From Marinomonas sp. IMCC 4694 (GTDB lineage Bacteria > Pseudomonadota > Gammaproteobacteria > Pseudomonadales > Marinomonadaceae), in NCBI RefSeq assembly GCF_008122525.1, contig NZ_VSRV01000001.1, positions 2,108,001-2,172,000 of the forward strand: a stretch of DNA of 64,000 nucleotides, in the 5' to 3' direction. Within the stretch, counting starts at the first letter, position 1; every line of letters starts with the position of its first letter. Made by a program: the position numbers and the translations under genes. Below are positions 1 through 8,809 of this stretch, in pieces. The notes under the pieces are model-generated. The model made no database searches. It worked only from the letters and a program-made list of their open reading frames with translations, and was not told the DNA's origin.

Positions 1-499
1 CCTCGTAAAAGGCCATGACACTCAATCTATTTTGGCTTTTCAAAAAAGACCGTAATGCCGTTAACGCTGCGGTCACAGGTAAAATGGCATGCAAGGGGTG
101 CACCCCAGAGGCGCTGCGCAAATAATAAATATTCCCAGGTGACGCCTGAGCTGCGGCTTTCAGTTGCTCAAAAGCCGCCGAACTAATGCAGGGGGTATCA
201 CATGGCGAAATAAGTAGGTGAGAAGTATTAGCGTATGCCAAACAGCTAATAAGTCCAGATAAAGGGCCTTTTCCGCGATGCTCCTCATCGTCGGCCACCA
301 CTTCAAAGCCTAAAGATAGGTAGTCCTGCCGGTGCTGGTTAGCGTTAATAAAAACGCAGTGACTCACCAACTGCAGGGCATTTCCAACGGATCGAGCCAT
401 AGGCTCGCCACGAAACAATAACAACCCCTTATCGCGCCCAGACATTCGTTCGGCTTTACCGCCAGCCAATACCGCAGCTGACACGGACATAACACTCAT
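1..499 (-). CDS. mobA: Molybdenum cofactor guanylyltransferase MobA (3' part cut by window edge)
   Basis: MobA transfers GMP from GTP to molybdopterin, giving the bis-MGD cofactor that nitrate reductase NasA needs. The translation opens MSVMSVSAAVLAGGKAERM followed by SGRDKG, the LAGGxxxRM...DKG nucleotide-binding signature. It later shows GKGPLSGL and SPCDTP, both typical of the family. The reading frame stays open to base 1, so the C-terminus lies outside the window. The start at 499 is chosen because a GAGGAA ribosome-binding site lies 7 bases before it; an internal ATG at 490 is less well placed. It follows the TrpD2-like gene by about 60 bases and is probably the last gene of the nasA operon. 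The cofactor gene next to its client enzyme supports the call. Confidence 0.9.
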   Translation of the reverse strand, partial: MSVMSVSAAVLAGGKAERMSGRDKGLLLFRGEPMARSVGNALQLVSHCVFINANQHRQDYLSLGFEVVADDEEHRGKGPLSGLISCLAYANTSHLLISPCDTPCISSAAFEQLKAAAQASPGNIYYLRSASGVHPLHAILPVTAALTALRSFLKSQNRLSVMAFYE

Positions 500-560
500 A
501 TCACGCTTCCTCTGACAATTTTATTCGCACACTCAAGTTAACCGACTAAAACACGGCTCT

Positions 561-1619
561 TTAGACTGACCCAAAATACGCTTTATTGCGCTTTTGCCAT
601 ATTGTATCGGCTAAAGTAAGACACTCATCATGTGATGCCACATCATACAAAAGCCCCACGACCGAAGCCAGCGTCTGACGTACCGCTTGCTGTCCAAATT
701 GATCAATCTGATTGCCACACCAATGCTCTGTTAAACGAGACAAATCAAGCTGATGTTTAAGGCGCTTATGTTCTTTTTCTGCTTTAGGCCATGTCGTCCA
801 GCTCGCTGCACCATGTTGCCATTTACCGAGCGTAACGTCTCGTTCTGGGTTCACTTCGGCCTCACCATTTCCACCACGAAACACGAGCACTGACGCATCC
901 CCTAATTGTTCGCATGCCGCCATATGCAACTCATCATAACCACGATGAAACACACCATGCACACTGTGGTCAGCACTAAACGGATTCATCATTCGCACGA
1001 TGGTATTCACCGGTGAACGCAACCCCAGCACATATTTAAGATCCATTAGATCACCCAATGTCTTGTCTATCGCGGTAAGCGGCATATAAGCAAAACATTG
1101 TTCTGCTAAAGCATGCTGTGCCTGTTGATGCGAATAACAAACACTTATTCCTAACTGCTTAATAGTTTGCTCGACATACAAACGATCTTCGCCGTCAAAT
1201 GTATGACCATGCATCACAATATGAACCCCCGAATTGGCCAGCGCCAGTGCTGCCAATAAAAACCAGGGTAATTCGTTGCGTTTCCCCGCGTAAGCGGGCC
1301 AATCAAGGTCAACTTTATGACCTAATGGTGTTTTTTGAGCAAGGTGCTTTCGCACAGCGCTGGTAAAACCAACGGTCTCTTCTACGGTTTCTTCACGAAT
1401 TCTAATCAGCATCCAGAACGCCCCCGATTGCTCAGGAGCAACCTGACACGCCAACAGTAAGCTCATGGCGTGTTCGGCCTCTTCGACCGTTAAACTGCGG
1501 GCACCTTTTTTCCCACGCCCCAGAATTTTTACATACTGGGTGAAATCATTGCTCTTTTTGGTCGCAACACCACAAAGGTCAAGTTCAGAAAGTGGAGGCA
1601 TTGTTTTGCACATCATCAT
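561..1619 (-). CDS. TrpD2-like glycosyl/phosphoribosyltransferase-fold protein of the nitrate operon
   Basis: 352 residues resembling the anthranilate phosphoribosyltransferase fold (TrpD2/YbiB branch): an N-terminal helical region with LTVEEAEHAMSLLL and a central segment HGHTFDGEDRLYVEQT that replaces the glycine-rich PRPP loop of true TrpD. A late RGGNGEAEVNP stretch is also typical of the branch. The start overlaps the nasA stop by four bases (ATGA), so translation is probably coupled. Three consecutive Met codons make the exact start uncertain. In the related E. coli YbiB, DNA binding rather than tryptophan synthesis has been reported; I cannot say what this one does. No trp gene is nearby, so a role tied to nitrate assimilation is an inference from context only. 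Confidence 0.7.
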   Translation of the reverse strand: MMMCKTMPPLSELDLCGVATKKSNDFTQYVKILGRGKKGARSLTVEEAEHAMSLLLACQVAPEQSGAFWMLIRIREETVEETVGFTSAVRKHLAQKTPLGHKVDLDWPAYAGKRNELPWFLLAALALANSGVHIVMHGHTFDGEDRLYVEQTIKQLGISVCYSHQQAQHALAEQCFAYMPLTAIDKTLGDLMDLKYVLGLRSPVNTIVRMMNPFSADHSVHGVFHRGYDELHMAACEQLGDASVLVFRGGNGEAEVNPERDVTLGKWQHGAASWTTWPKAEKEHKRLKHQLDLSRLTEHWCGNQIDQFGQQAVRQTLASVVGLLYDVASHDECLTLADTIWQKRNKAYFGSV

Positions 1620-4297
1620 ATTGATCGCTCCGCCTTAACGGTAAGAAAAGATTTTAGTTCTGGTATACAAGAGCCACAATTGGTCCCGCATTTCAGTTTT
1701 GCGCCCAATGCCGCGACACTATCACCCCCCGCTGCGACCGCTTTATCGATTTGCTTACTGCCCACCTGATAACAAGAACAAATAATATCACCTTTGTCTT
1801 CTACATTCGCAGGCATACCAGCCAGTATAGCCAACCGATCTTGCTGCATCAGCGGCGTATTTGTTGTCAACTTTGATACCAGCCAATCTGCTGAGATCGA
1901 CTCAGGTCTTGGATGAGCATACACCAAGAGCGACATCACACCCTTTAGCACTTTCACCAAACGAAGTTGTTGAGTAATCGGGTTTTGATACTCAAGCCAT
2001 TCTCCTGTTTCGGCACCCAGAAGTGGGTCGCTCCACATGGATTTTAGTGAGCTCATTGTCTGACGATCTGACCAAACCACTTCATAATGATAGCCCTGCT
2101 TTGAGGGTACCCGACACCAATAGACACACTCATTCAACGCCAAGGGCTCCGCTGAAACAATCACCCCATAATACACAGGATTTACGGCCTCTAATTGAAC
2201 CGATGCATGCTTAGATTCTGGCTGCCCTGACAACGGATCTGCAATCTGAGCAATAAGATTGGAGACCACTGAGGCATTAGCAAATTGCTGTGTCCAATGA
2301 ATTGGAGCAAAGACATGACCTGGAGAAACCGCTCGGCTAATCAGCGCCTTTAACAACACGTCACCATAAGGCGATGTCACTCGCACCAAAGATTTGTCTA
2401 CAATATTCAGTAATTTTGCATCCTTGGGATGAATTTCAATATAAGGCTGCGCAGTGTGCTTGCTTAATAAAGCCGCGTCACCAGTTCGTGTCATGGTGTG
2501 CCATTGATCGCGCACACGACCGGTGTTTAACACAAAAGGCCATTCATTCGATACGGTATTTTGCGGTAACATCGGCACAATGGGTATAAAGCGCGCTCTA
2601 CCATTGTGTGTAAAGAATCGCCCATCTTCAAACATGCGCTCGGTACCTTCAGGACGTCCTTTTGGCACGGGCCACTGCACGGGACGCAAATTATGGTATT
2701 CATGTTGGGTCATAGAACTAAAATGCCCAATATCGAAATCTCGCTTACCATGGTTTTCAAACGCCGATAATGCCGCATGCTCAACAAAAATCTCATGAGC
2801 ACTGCGATACGAAAAACCCGACTGAAAACCCAAATACTTCGCTACTTCACAAATCGCCCACCAGTCGTGCTTTGCTTCACCCGGGGCTGGCAACATACCA
2901 CGCTGGCGCGAAATACGGCGCTCCGAGTTAGTGACCGTACCGTCTTTCTCGCTCCAGCCAGTAGCGGGTAATAAAATATCCGCCATGGCAGTGGTATCCG
3001 TATGCGCTTTGCAGTCACTAACAATCACCAGTTCGCATTTTTCCAGAGCACGCCGAACTTGCGCGGTGTCGGGCAAACTCACCATCGGATTGGTCGACAT
3101 GATCCACACAACTTTAACCTTGCCTGCCTCCATCGCTTGGAATAAATCAACCGCTTTTAAACCGTTTTGTGTCGCCATGTTAGGAGCTTGCCAAAAGCGC
3201 TGTACTAACTCAATCGCGCCAGGTGTTGCGAAATCCATGTGGGCGGCAAGTTGGTTAGCCAATCCACCCACTTCTCGACCGCCCATCGCATTTGGCTGGC
3301 CAGTAATAGAAAATGGCCCCGCACCTTTTTTACCGATACGCCCTGTAGCTAAATGGCAGTTGATAATGGCATTGCATTTATCCACACCTGATGAAGACTG
3401 ATTAATACCCTGAGAATAAAACGTTACCGTTTTGGGCGTTTCAGACCACCAGCTTGCCAATTGCATGACATCATTGGGCTCGACATCACAAAATTCAGCG
3501 GTGGCTTTTAATGTCGGTGTTGACTGGTTGGCCTGTGCCACAGCTTGCTCAAAACCGTCAGTGTGTGACGTGATAAATTCACTGTCTAAAAGATTGGCTT
3601 GTGCCGAATAATTCAATAAGAAAGAAAATAGGCCGGCATCGCTGCCAGGTTTAATCGCCAGATGCAAATCGGCTATATCGCATGTCGCGGTTTCTCTTGG
3701 GTCAATCACGACAATCTTCATGGCTGGTCGGCGTTTTTTTTCAGCGGCGATTCGCTGATACAAAATAGGATGTGTCCAAGCGGCATTGGAACCCACCATA
3801 ATCAACAAATCACAACATTCTAAATCTTCGTAGTTGCAAGGAACCGTATCTGAGCCAAACGCACGCTTATAGCCGACAACAGCCGATGCCATGCACAAGC
3901 GAGAATTGGTATCAACGTTTGCCGTACCAATAAAGCCCTTAGCCAGTTTATTCGCGACATAATAATCTTCCGTAAGGATTTGCCCTGACAAGTAAAATGC
4001 GAAAGCGTCTGGGCCATGTTCCTTGACCACTTTGGTGATTTTATCAGCAATGGTTTGGGCAGCAGACGCCCAAGAAACAGACGCGCCTTCCACCCTAGGC
4101 GTCAACAAACGATCGTCCGATTGAATAGTATGAGCTAGGCTACTGCCTTTGACACACAAACGTCCAAAGTTCGCAGGATGATCCATGTCCCCTTTAACCG
4201 GTGGTATGGGCATGGTAGACGACGCTGGTAAGGTCACATCAACCCCACAACCGACACCACAATAGGGACAGGTTGTTTTTACGCTTGTTGTTGTCAT
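1616..4297 (-). CDS. nasA: Assimilatory nitrate reductase catalytic subunit NasA
   Basis: Cytoplasmic molybdoenzyme reducing nitrate to nitrite. From the chosen start the protein has 893 residues. CPYCGVGC at residues 10-17 plus Cys48 (GRLC) bind a [4Fe-4S] cluster, followed by the bis-MGD oxidoreductase domain with NSRLCMAS as the likely Mo-ligand region. A C-terminal BFD-like [2Fe-2S] domain (CSCYQVG ... KCGTNCGSC) is the type found in Klebsiella-like NasA, which takes electrons from a flavoprotein. A longer open frame to 4429 exists, but ATG 4297 has a strong AGAGGAG site and the upstream part is the regulatory leader. It is transcribed from its own sigma-54 promoter near 4448-4461, followed by TrpD2-like and mobA genes. 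Confidence 0.96.
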   Translation of the reverse strand: MTTTSVKTTCPYCGVGCGVDVTLPASSTMPIPPVKGDMDHPANFGRLCVKGSSLAHTIQSDDRLLTPRVEGASVSWASAAQTIADKITKVVKEHGPDAFAFYLSGQILTEDYYVANKLAKGFIGTANVDTNSRLCMASAVVGYKRAFGSDTVPCNYEDLECCDLLIMVGSNAAWTHPILYQRIAAEKKRRPAMKIVVIDPRETATCDIADLHLAIKPGSDAGLFSFLLNYSAQANLLDSEFITSHTDGFEQAVAQANQSTPTLKATAEFCDVEPNDVMQLASWWSETPKTVTFYSQGINQSSSGVDKCNAIINCHLATGRIGKKGAGPFSITGQPNAMGGREVGGLANQLAAHMDFATPGAIELVQRFWQAPNMATQNGLKAVDLFQAMEAGKVKVVWIMSTNPMVSLPDTAQVRRALEKCELVIVSDCKAHTDTTAMADILLPATGWSEKDGTVTNSERRISRQRGMLPAPGEAKHDWWAICEVAKYLGFQSGFSYRSAHEIFVEHAALSAFENHGKRDFDIGHFSSMTQHEYHNLRPVQWPVPKGRPEGTERMFEDGRFFTHNGRARFIPIVPMLPQNTVSNEWPFVLNTGRVRDQWHTMTRTGDAALLSKHTAQPYIEIHPKDAKLLNIVDKSLVRVTSPYGDVLLKALISRAVSPGHVFAPIHWTQQFANASVVSNLIAQIADPLSGQPESKHASVQLEAVNPVYYGVIVSAEPLALNECVYWCRVPSKQGYHYEVVWSDRQTMSSLKSMWSDPLLGAETGEWLEYQNPITQQLRLVKVLKGVMSLLVYAHPRPESISADWLVSKLTTNTPLMQQDRLAILAGMPANVEDKGDIICSCYQVGSKQIDKAVAAGGDSVAALGAKLKCGTNCGSCIPELKSFLTVKAERSI

Positions 4298-4436
4298 GTC
4301 GTCTCCTCTTGCATTAAAAGTAATAGACAAAAAAAAGCCCAAGCGCTCTTTTACAAAGCGGTTGGGCGTCGTTGCCTTTTGTCCTGTCTGATGATTGTGT
4401 AGATAAACCATCGTCGGCTTACGGTGCATCAGTTAA
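4298..4436 (-). promoter_or_regulatory. nasA leader RNA with two ANTAR-type hairpins
   Basis: Reading the minus strand, hairpin P1 (4403-4422) has arms GTAAGCC and GGTTTAT around loop GACGAT. Hairpin P2 (4365-4376) has arms GGC and GCC around loop AACGAC. The P2 loop has A at position 1 and G at position 4, the pattern known for loops bound by ANTAR antiterminators; the P1 loop has the G but starts with G. The last three bases of P2 (4365-4367) are also the first three of the terminator stem, so P2 and the terminator exclude each other. This is the arrangement expected for NasT control. Confidence 0.7.
4329..4367 (-). terminator. Intrinsic terminator (attenuator) in the nasA leader
   Basis: On the minus strand the arms GCCCAACCGCTTT and AGAGCGCTTGGGC form an almost complete 13-pair stem with one mismatch and a 5-base loop. 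Eight T follow (4329-4336). It lies between the sigma-54 promoter and the nasA start, so it works as an attenuator rather than an end-of-operon terminator. Confidence 0.85.
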
Positions 4437-4445
4437 CCATTTTAA

Positions 4446-4463
4446 AAGCAAAATATAAGCCAA
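4446..4463 (-). promoter_or_regulatory. Sigma-54 promoter of nasA
   Basis: The minus strand reads TTGGCTTATATTTTGCTT, with GG at 4461-4460 and GC at 4449-4448, exactly 10 bases apart, as in TGGC-N8-TGC sigma-54 promoters. The expected transcript start is near 4437, giving a leader of about 140 bases. GGTGC/GCACC half-sites like those bound by NtrC occur upstream, near 4536, 4564 and 4608. Confidence 0.7.
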
Positions 4464-4527
4464 CTCTTATGCGACCCTTTATCCGCCATAAAGTGAGGAT
4501 TCACTCTTAATAAACCAAGCTCTGGAG

Positions 4528-4568
4528 AAAAAAACGCACCAAAACATAACGAGTGTTTATTTTGGTGC
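4528..4568 (-). terminator. Terminator after nirBD
   Basis: Minus-strand arms GCACCAAAA and TTTTGGTGC (stem 4536-4568) are followed by a T-rich run (4528-4534). It lies 48 bases past the nirD stop and separates the nrt-nir transcript from the nasA promoter. The arms also resemble NtrC half-sites, so a second role as DNA is possible. Confidence 0.85.
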
Positions 4569-4615
4569 AATTCCGTAGACTTGCTACCGGCTAGACGTGA
4601 GCTAATTTGCACCGT

Positions 4616-4948
4616 TTAGATTGATGCAAGAAAGACATCATCACCTTCTAACTTAACTTGCCAATGAGGAACAGACATCTCTTCTTCTAAGCACTTCCCT
4701 GAGTTAAGTACAAAGTGCTGCTTGTACAACGGACTCGCCACAACCCACTCATTTTGCAAATGAGCGATCAACCCACGAGACAACACATTGGCTTTACCGA
4801 TCGGATCCCAGTTACCGATCGCAAACACTTTATTCTCAGATTCAGGCACGTAAAAAACCGCCACCTGCTCACCATTCAACATGGCAGCAACACCGGCACC
4901 AACGACCAAATCACTTTTTTTGCAGACTAATTTCCATGCCATTGTCAT
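4616..4948 (-). CDS. nirD: Nitrite reductase (NADH) small subunit NirD
   Basis: 110 residues, normal for NirD, the Rieske-fold partner of NirB that is needed for NADH-dependent reduction of nitrite to ammonium in the cytoplasm. The sequence has the family pattern (VAVFYVPESENKVFAIGNWDPIGKANVLSRG, then PLYKQHFVLNSGKC) but lacks the CxH...CxxH ligands of true Rieske proteins, as is usual for NirD. It begins three bases after the nirB stop, so the two are certainly co-transcribed and probably translationally linked. A strong terminator follows. A second in-frame Met two codons in (4942) is an alternative start. Confidence 0.95.
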   Translation of the reverse strand: MTMAWKLVCKKSDLVVGAGVAAMLNGEQVAVFYVPESENKVFAIGNWDPIGKANVLSRGLIAHLQNEWVVASPLYKQHFVLNSGKCLEEEMSVPHWQVKLEGDDVFLASI

Positions 4949-4951
4949 TGT

Positions 4952-7510
4952 TTAACCCACCTTTGCAATAAGTTGCTGTTTTTCGAGGTCTGTTGCAGGG
5001 CGTATTTGATCACGCTCCTCCACAAACACCACGTTGGTATCGTCACCGTCATAATTAACGAATTGGCGGAACGTTTTCAGCGCTTCTTGGTCTTCTAATG
5101 TGGTCTTCCATTCGCACTGAAAGGTATCAACAATATGCTGCATGCGCGCTTCAAGCTCATCGCACAAACCTAACGTATCGTTAATCACTACGTCTTTTAG
5201 ATACTCTAGACCGCCTTCAAGCCCGTCCATCCATACTGACGTACGCTGCAAACGATCGGCGGTTTTTGTGTAAAACATCAAGACACGATCGATGTATTTC
5301 ACCAAGGTGGCATCGTCTAAATCGGTGGCAAATAAATCGCCATGGCGCGGCTTCATCCCCCCATTGCCACAGACATATAGATTCCATCCGCCTTCCGTTG
5401 CAATCACACCAATGTCTTTACTTTGTGCTTCGGCGCATTCTCGGGTACAGCCCGATACCGCAAATTTGATCTTATGCGGAGAACGCAATCCCTTATAACG
5501 ATTCTCTAAATCAATCGCCATTGTCATGCTGTCGTTTACACCAAAACGACACCACGTGCTGCCCACGCACGATTTTACTGTACGCAGCGATTTGCCATAG
5601 GCTTGGCCTGTTTCAAAGCCTGCGTCTATCAATTTGCCCCAAATCTCTGGTAACTGTGACAAGGTTGCGCCAAATAAATCAATGCGCTGACCACCGGTCA
5701 CCTTAGTGTATAACGCATATTCCTTGGCCACTTGCCCTAACACAATCAGCTTATCGGGTGTGATTTCACCGCCGGGAATCCTAGGAACAATGGAATAAGT
5801 CCCGTCTTTTTGCATGTTTGCTAAAAAACGATCATTGGTGTCTTGTAAGCTAATATGCTCTTTTTTAAGCACATAGTCGTTCCACACGCTCGCTAGTATA
5901 GAGCCCACCGCGGGCTTACAAATTTCGCAGCCATGCCCTTTACCGTGTTTGTGTAATAAATCGTCGAAGCTCTTAATTTCTTCCACTTTTACGAGGTTGT
6001 ACAAATCTTGACGTGTAAACGCGAAGTGCTCACAAAGATCGGTGCTAACTTCCACACCTAAAGCCAATAGTTCGTTATCGACGACTTTTTTCAGTAAAGC
6101 GACACACCCACCACAACCTGTGCCCGCTTTGGTAATGCCCTTTACATCGCCAACCGACAAGGCACCATGACAAACCGCATCGCTAATATCTTGTTTCGAC
6201 ACATTGTGACAGCTACAAATAGACGCCGTTGCTGGTAAGGCATCGACACCTAATGCCGCTGGAGCACCATTCATGGAAGGTAAAATAAGGGCTTGAGCTT
6301 GTTCAGGTAAATCAATGGCATTGAGATAATACTGCAACAAGGTATCGTAATAACTGTTATCGCCAACTAAGACAGCCCCTAACAATTTTTTACCGTCTTC
6401 TGATACCACCATTTTACGGTAGCTTTGGCTGATCTCGTCCTGATAAACGAACACCTTACAGCCCTGAGATTGAGCGTGCGCATCTCCAATTGAACCTACA
6501 TCACATCCTAATAATTTAAGCTTGGTACTCATGTCTGCACCGGTAAACGTCACACCAGCATCACCCATAAGATGTCCTGCCGCCGATTTTGCCATCGCAT
6601 AACCCGGCGCCACCAAACCAAAGATTCGGTTGTTCCACAAAGCACACTCGCCTATCGCATAAATATCCTCGTCACTGGTTTGACAATGATTATTAACGCT
6701 AATGCCACCGCGTTCACCCACAACCAACCCAGATTGATGCGCTAAAGCGTCTTGAGGTCGGATACCTGCCGAAAATAAAATCAAATCCGTTTCAAGGTGT
6801 GAGCCATCTGCAAAATTCATTCGGTGAAAGGCGTTATCACCATCGACAATCTCTTTAGTGGCCGTGTCGGTATAAACTTTAACGTCCAACCCTTCGATCA
6901 TACCCTTTAATACAGACCCACCTTTATCATCCAATTGAACTGGCATTAAGCGTGGAGCAAACTCAACCACACTGGTTTCAAGGCCTAGATTTTTGAGTGC
7001 GTTGGCGGCTTCAAGTCCAAGTAAACCACCGCCGACTACGGTACCGCGCGTCACTTTCTGAGCACAAGCGCGAATCGCATCCAAATCGTCCAGCGTTCGG
7101 TACACAAATGTGTTATCGCGCTTATGACCAGGAATAGGTGGTACAAACGGATAAGAACCTGTTGCCAAAACCAGTTTGTCATAAGACAAGGACTCACCAT
7201 TTTGCAATAGCAAACACTTTTCAGCGCGATCAATCTCCGTCACCAAGCTGTTGGTAAAGTAACGTACGCCATGTTCGTCGTACAAAGTACCGTCTGTCAT
7301 TGCTAAATCGGCCGCGCCCTTGCCGGTAAAATATTCGCTGAGGTGAACTCGGTCGTAAGCCAAATATTTCTCCTCACCGAACACGGTAATATCAAATACT
7401 TCATGGCCACTCTGAGCGATTATCTGCTCAACAAAGTGATGGCCTACCATACCGTTTCCGATGACGATGAGATGAGGTTTTGTCGTAAGAAAAGACACTG
7501 TTGACGTCAT
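4952..7510 (-). CDS. nirB: Nitrite reductase (NADH) large subunit NirB
   Basis: 852 residues, typical for NirB, the siroheme flavoprotein that reduces nitrite to ammonium with six electrons from NADH. The N-terminus is a pyridine-nucleotide-disulphide oxidoreductase (IGNGMVGHHFVE for FAD; VVGGGLLGLEAANAL near residues 160-175 for NADH). A BFD-like [2Fe-2S] domain follows (CSCHNVS ... GTGCGGC), then the sulphite/nitrite reductase repeats with siroheme/[4Fe-4S] ligands CVGSTWC and CTREC. It sits between the NasB-like gene and nirD, with a GGGGAAT site before ATG 7510. Its product nitrite comes from NasA, encoded downstream, so both reduction steps are in one regulon. Confidence 0.97.
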   Translation of the reverse strand: MTSTVSFLTTKPHLIVIGNGMVGHHFVEQIIAQSGHEVFDITVFGEEKYLAYDRVHLSEYFTGKGAADLAMTDGTLYDEHGVRYFTNSLVTEIDRAEKCLLLQNGESLSYDKLVLATGSYPFVPPIPGHKRDNTFVYRTLDDLDAIRACAQKVTRGTVVGGGLLGLEAANALKNLGLETSVVEFAPRLMPVQLDDKGGSVLKGMIEGLDVKVYTDTATKEIVDGDNAFHRMNFADGSHLETDLILFSAGIRPQDALAHQSGLVVGERGGISVNNHCQTSDEDIYAIGECALWNNRIFGLVAPGYAMAKSAAGHLMGDAGVTFTGADMSTKLKLLGCDVGSIGDAHAQSQGCKVFVYQDEISQSYRKMVVSEDGKKLLGAVLVGDNSYYDTLLQYYLNAIDLPEQAQALILPSMNGAPAALGVDALPATASICSCHNVSKQDISDAVCHGALSVGDVKGITKAGTGCGGCVALLKKVVDNELLALGVEVSTDLCEHFAFTRQDLYNLVKVEEIKSFDDLLHKHGKGHGCEICKPAVGSILASVWNDYVLKKEHISLQDTNDRFLANMQKDGTYSIVPRIPGGEITPDKLIVLGQVAKEYALYTKVTGGQRIDLFGATLSQLPEIWGKLIDAGFETGQAYGKSLRTVKSCVGSTWCRFGVNDSMTMAIDLENRYKGLRSPHKIKFAVSGCTRECAEAQSKDIGVIATEGGWNLYVCGNGGMKPRHGDLFATDLDDATLVKYIDRVLMFYTKTADRLQRTSVWMDGLEGGLEYLKDVVINDTLGLCDELEARMQHIVDTFQCEWKTTLEDQEALKTFRQFVNYDGDDTNVVFVEERDQIRPATDLEKQQLIAKVG

Positions 7511-7567
7511 TGTATTCCCCTTTATTAAATCATTTGCCTAATGGCTCACATGCTTTAAGCGCTCTAG

Positions 7568-8809
7568 TTAAGCGGCCTGAAGGCGACAATACGCCTCACC
7601 AAACACCAGCAAATCTAGGCTATTAGAAACATCGGTCTTATTTTGAATAAGCTGAAAATACCAGCTTCCATCGGCCACATTGCCATACAGAATAGCGCCC
7701 ACCAGCAAGCCGTCATTGACCACCAGTTTGCGATAATGATCGCCCTCCACATCGTTAAAAACGATGCAGGTATCGTCGTGTATCGGTTCAATCCGACCTA
7801 CGGAAAACAGATTCACGCCCGATACTTTTAATTTTGTTGGTGTTGACTCGATGGCAAACTCATCCGATTCACCCGCCAACACCTGCGTTAATACACGAAT
7901 TTGTGTCCAAATCGGTGCCACTAAACCAAACGTCTGCTGATTAAACTCACAACACTCCCCTATCGCGAAGACGTTCTCGTGGGAAGTTGCCATTTTAGAA
8001 TCGACGATAATCGCACGATGGGTTTGCAATCCTGCGTTTTTTGCCAATGCTATTTCAGGCGTAATACCCGCTGCCATAACCACAAGATCAACGTCCATTA
8101 GGTCGCCATTTTGACAAACAACCTGAGACACGCGACCCGCCTTTTCTTGAATAAATGAGTCAGGCGATTCACCGAGACGAAACTCAACGCCCATTTGCTT
8201 CAAACGCGATTGCAATAGTGCGGCGGCCGGCTCGTCCAGTTGGCGGTTTAATAACCATCTTGAACGATGAAACACAGTTACCTTGTGACCGCGCTTTACT
8301 AGGCCGACTGCTGCCTCCAGACCTAATAAGCCACCACCCACCACAACGATTGATTGCTGATCGGGTAACGCGGTCATCACATCCACATCTTGCCAAGTGC
8401 GAAATCCCATCACGTTATCCGCTTCGGCGCCACCGATAGGCAAGATAGTGGAACGAGAACCTGTCGCCATAACGAGCTGGTCGTAGTTGATCTCTTTGCC
8501 GCTGGCTAATTGAAGGGATTTGTCATCTAAATTCACGTTAACGACAGGGTCACTGACGATCATATCAATGCCGTGTTGCAGCATCTCATGTGTATTGACC
8601 AACGCCATATCACGTGCGGTAATGTCATTCGCCAACAAAGAAGACAACATAATTCGGTTGTAACCTAGCCGTGGCTCCTCACCGATTAAAACGATGTGAA
8701 AACGATCGCCATGAGCTTGCTGCATATCGTGAGCCAACTTGCTGCCCGCCATACCGGCCCCCACAATAACCAACCGTTGCTTATTCATTGCGTTAGGAAA
8801 ACTAGGCAT
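7568..8809 (-). CDS. nasB: NasB-like FAD/NAD(P)H electron-transfer subunit of nitrate reductase
   Basis: 413-residue pyridine-nucleotide-disulphide oxidoreductase, similar to the first half of NirB: IVGAGMAGSKLAHDM for FAD near the N-terminus and VVVGGGLLGLEAAVGL for NAD(P)H near residue 160, then GEC at the FAD-contacting end. It has no Fe-S or siroheme domains. By analogy with NasB/NasC of other assimilatory systems it should pass electrons from NAD(P)H to the BFD-like domain of NasA. That is inference; a rubredoxin-reductase-like role is the alternative. The start overlaps the stop of the ABC ATPase by eight bases. A second Met at 8788 would avoid the overlap but has no clear ribosome site. 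Confidence 0.8.
   Translation of the reverse strand: MPSFPNAMNKQRLVIVGAGMAGSKLAHDMQQAHGDRFHIVLIGEEPRLGYNRIMLSSLLANDITARDMALVNTHEMLQHGIDMIVSDPVVNVNLDDKSLQLASGKEINYDQLVMATGSRSTILPIGGAEADNVMGFRTWQDVDVMTALPDQQSIVVVGGGLLGLEAAVGLVKRGHKVTVFHRSRWLLNRQLDEPAAALLQSRLKQMGVEFRLGESPDSFIQEKAGRVSQVVCQNGDLMDVDLVVMAAGITPEIALAKNAGLQTHRAIIVDSKMATSHENVFAIGECCEFNQQTFGLVAPIWTQIRVLTQVLAGESDEFAIESTPTKLKVSGVNLFSVGRIEPIHDDTCIVFNDVEGDHYRKLVVNDGLLVGAILYGNVADGSWYFQLIQNKTDVSNSLDLLVFGEAYCRLQAA

Noticed and set aside
4298..4429. Extended N-terminus of NasA from ATG 4429
   Set aside because: The region holds the attenuator and hairpins, the extra residues resemble no nitrate reductase, and ATG 4297 has a strong ribosome site just before the cluster-binding motif.
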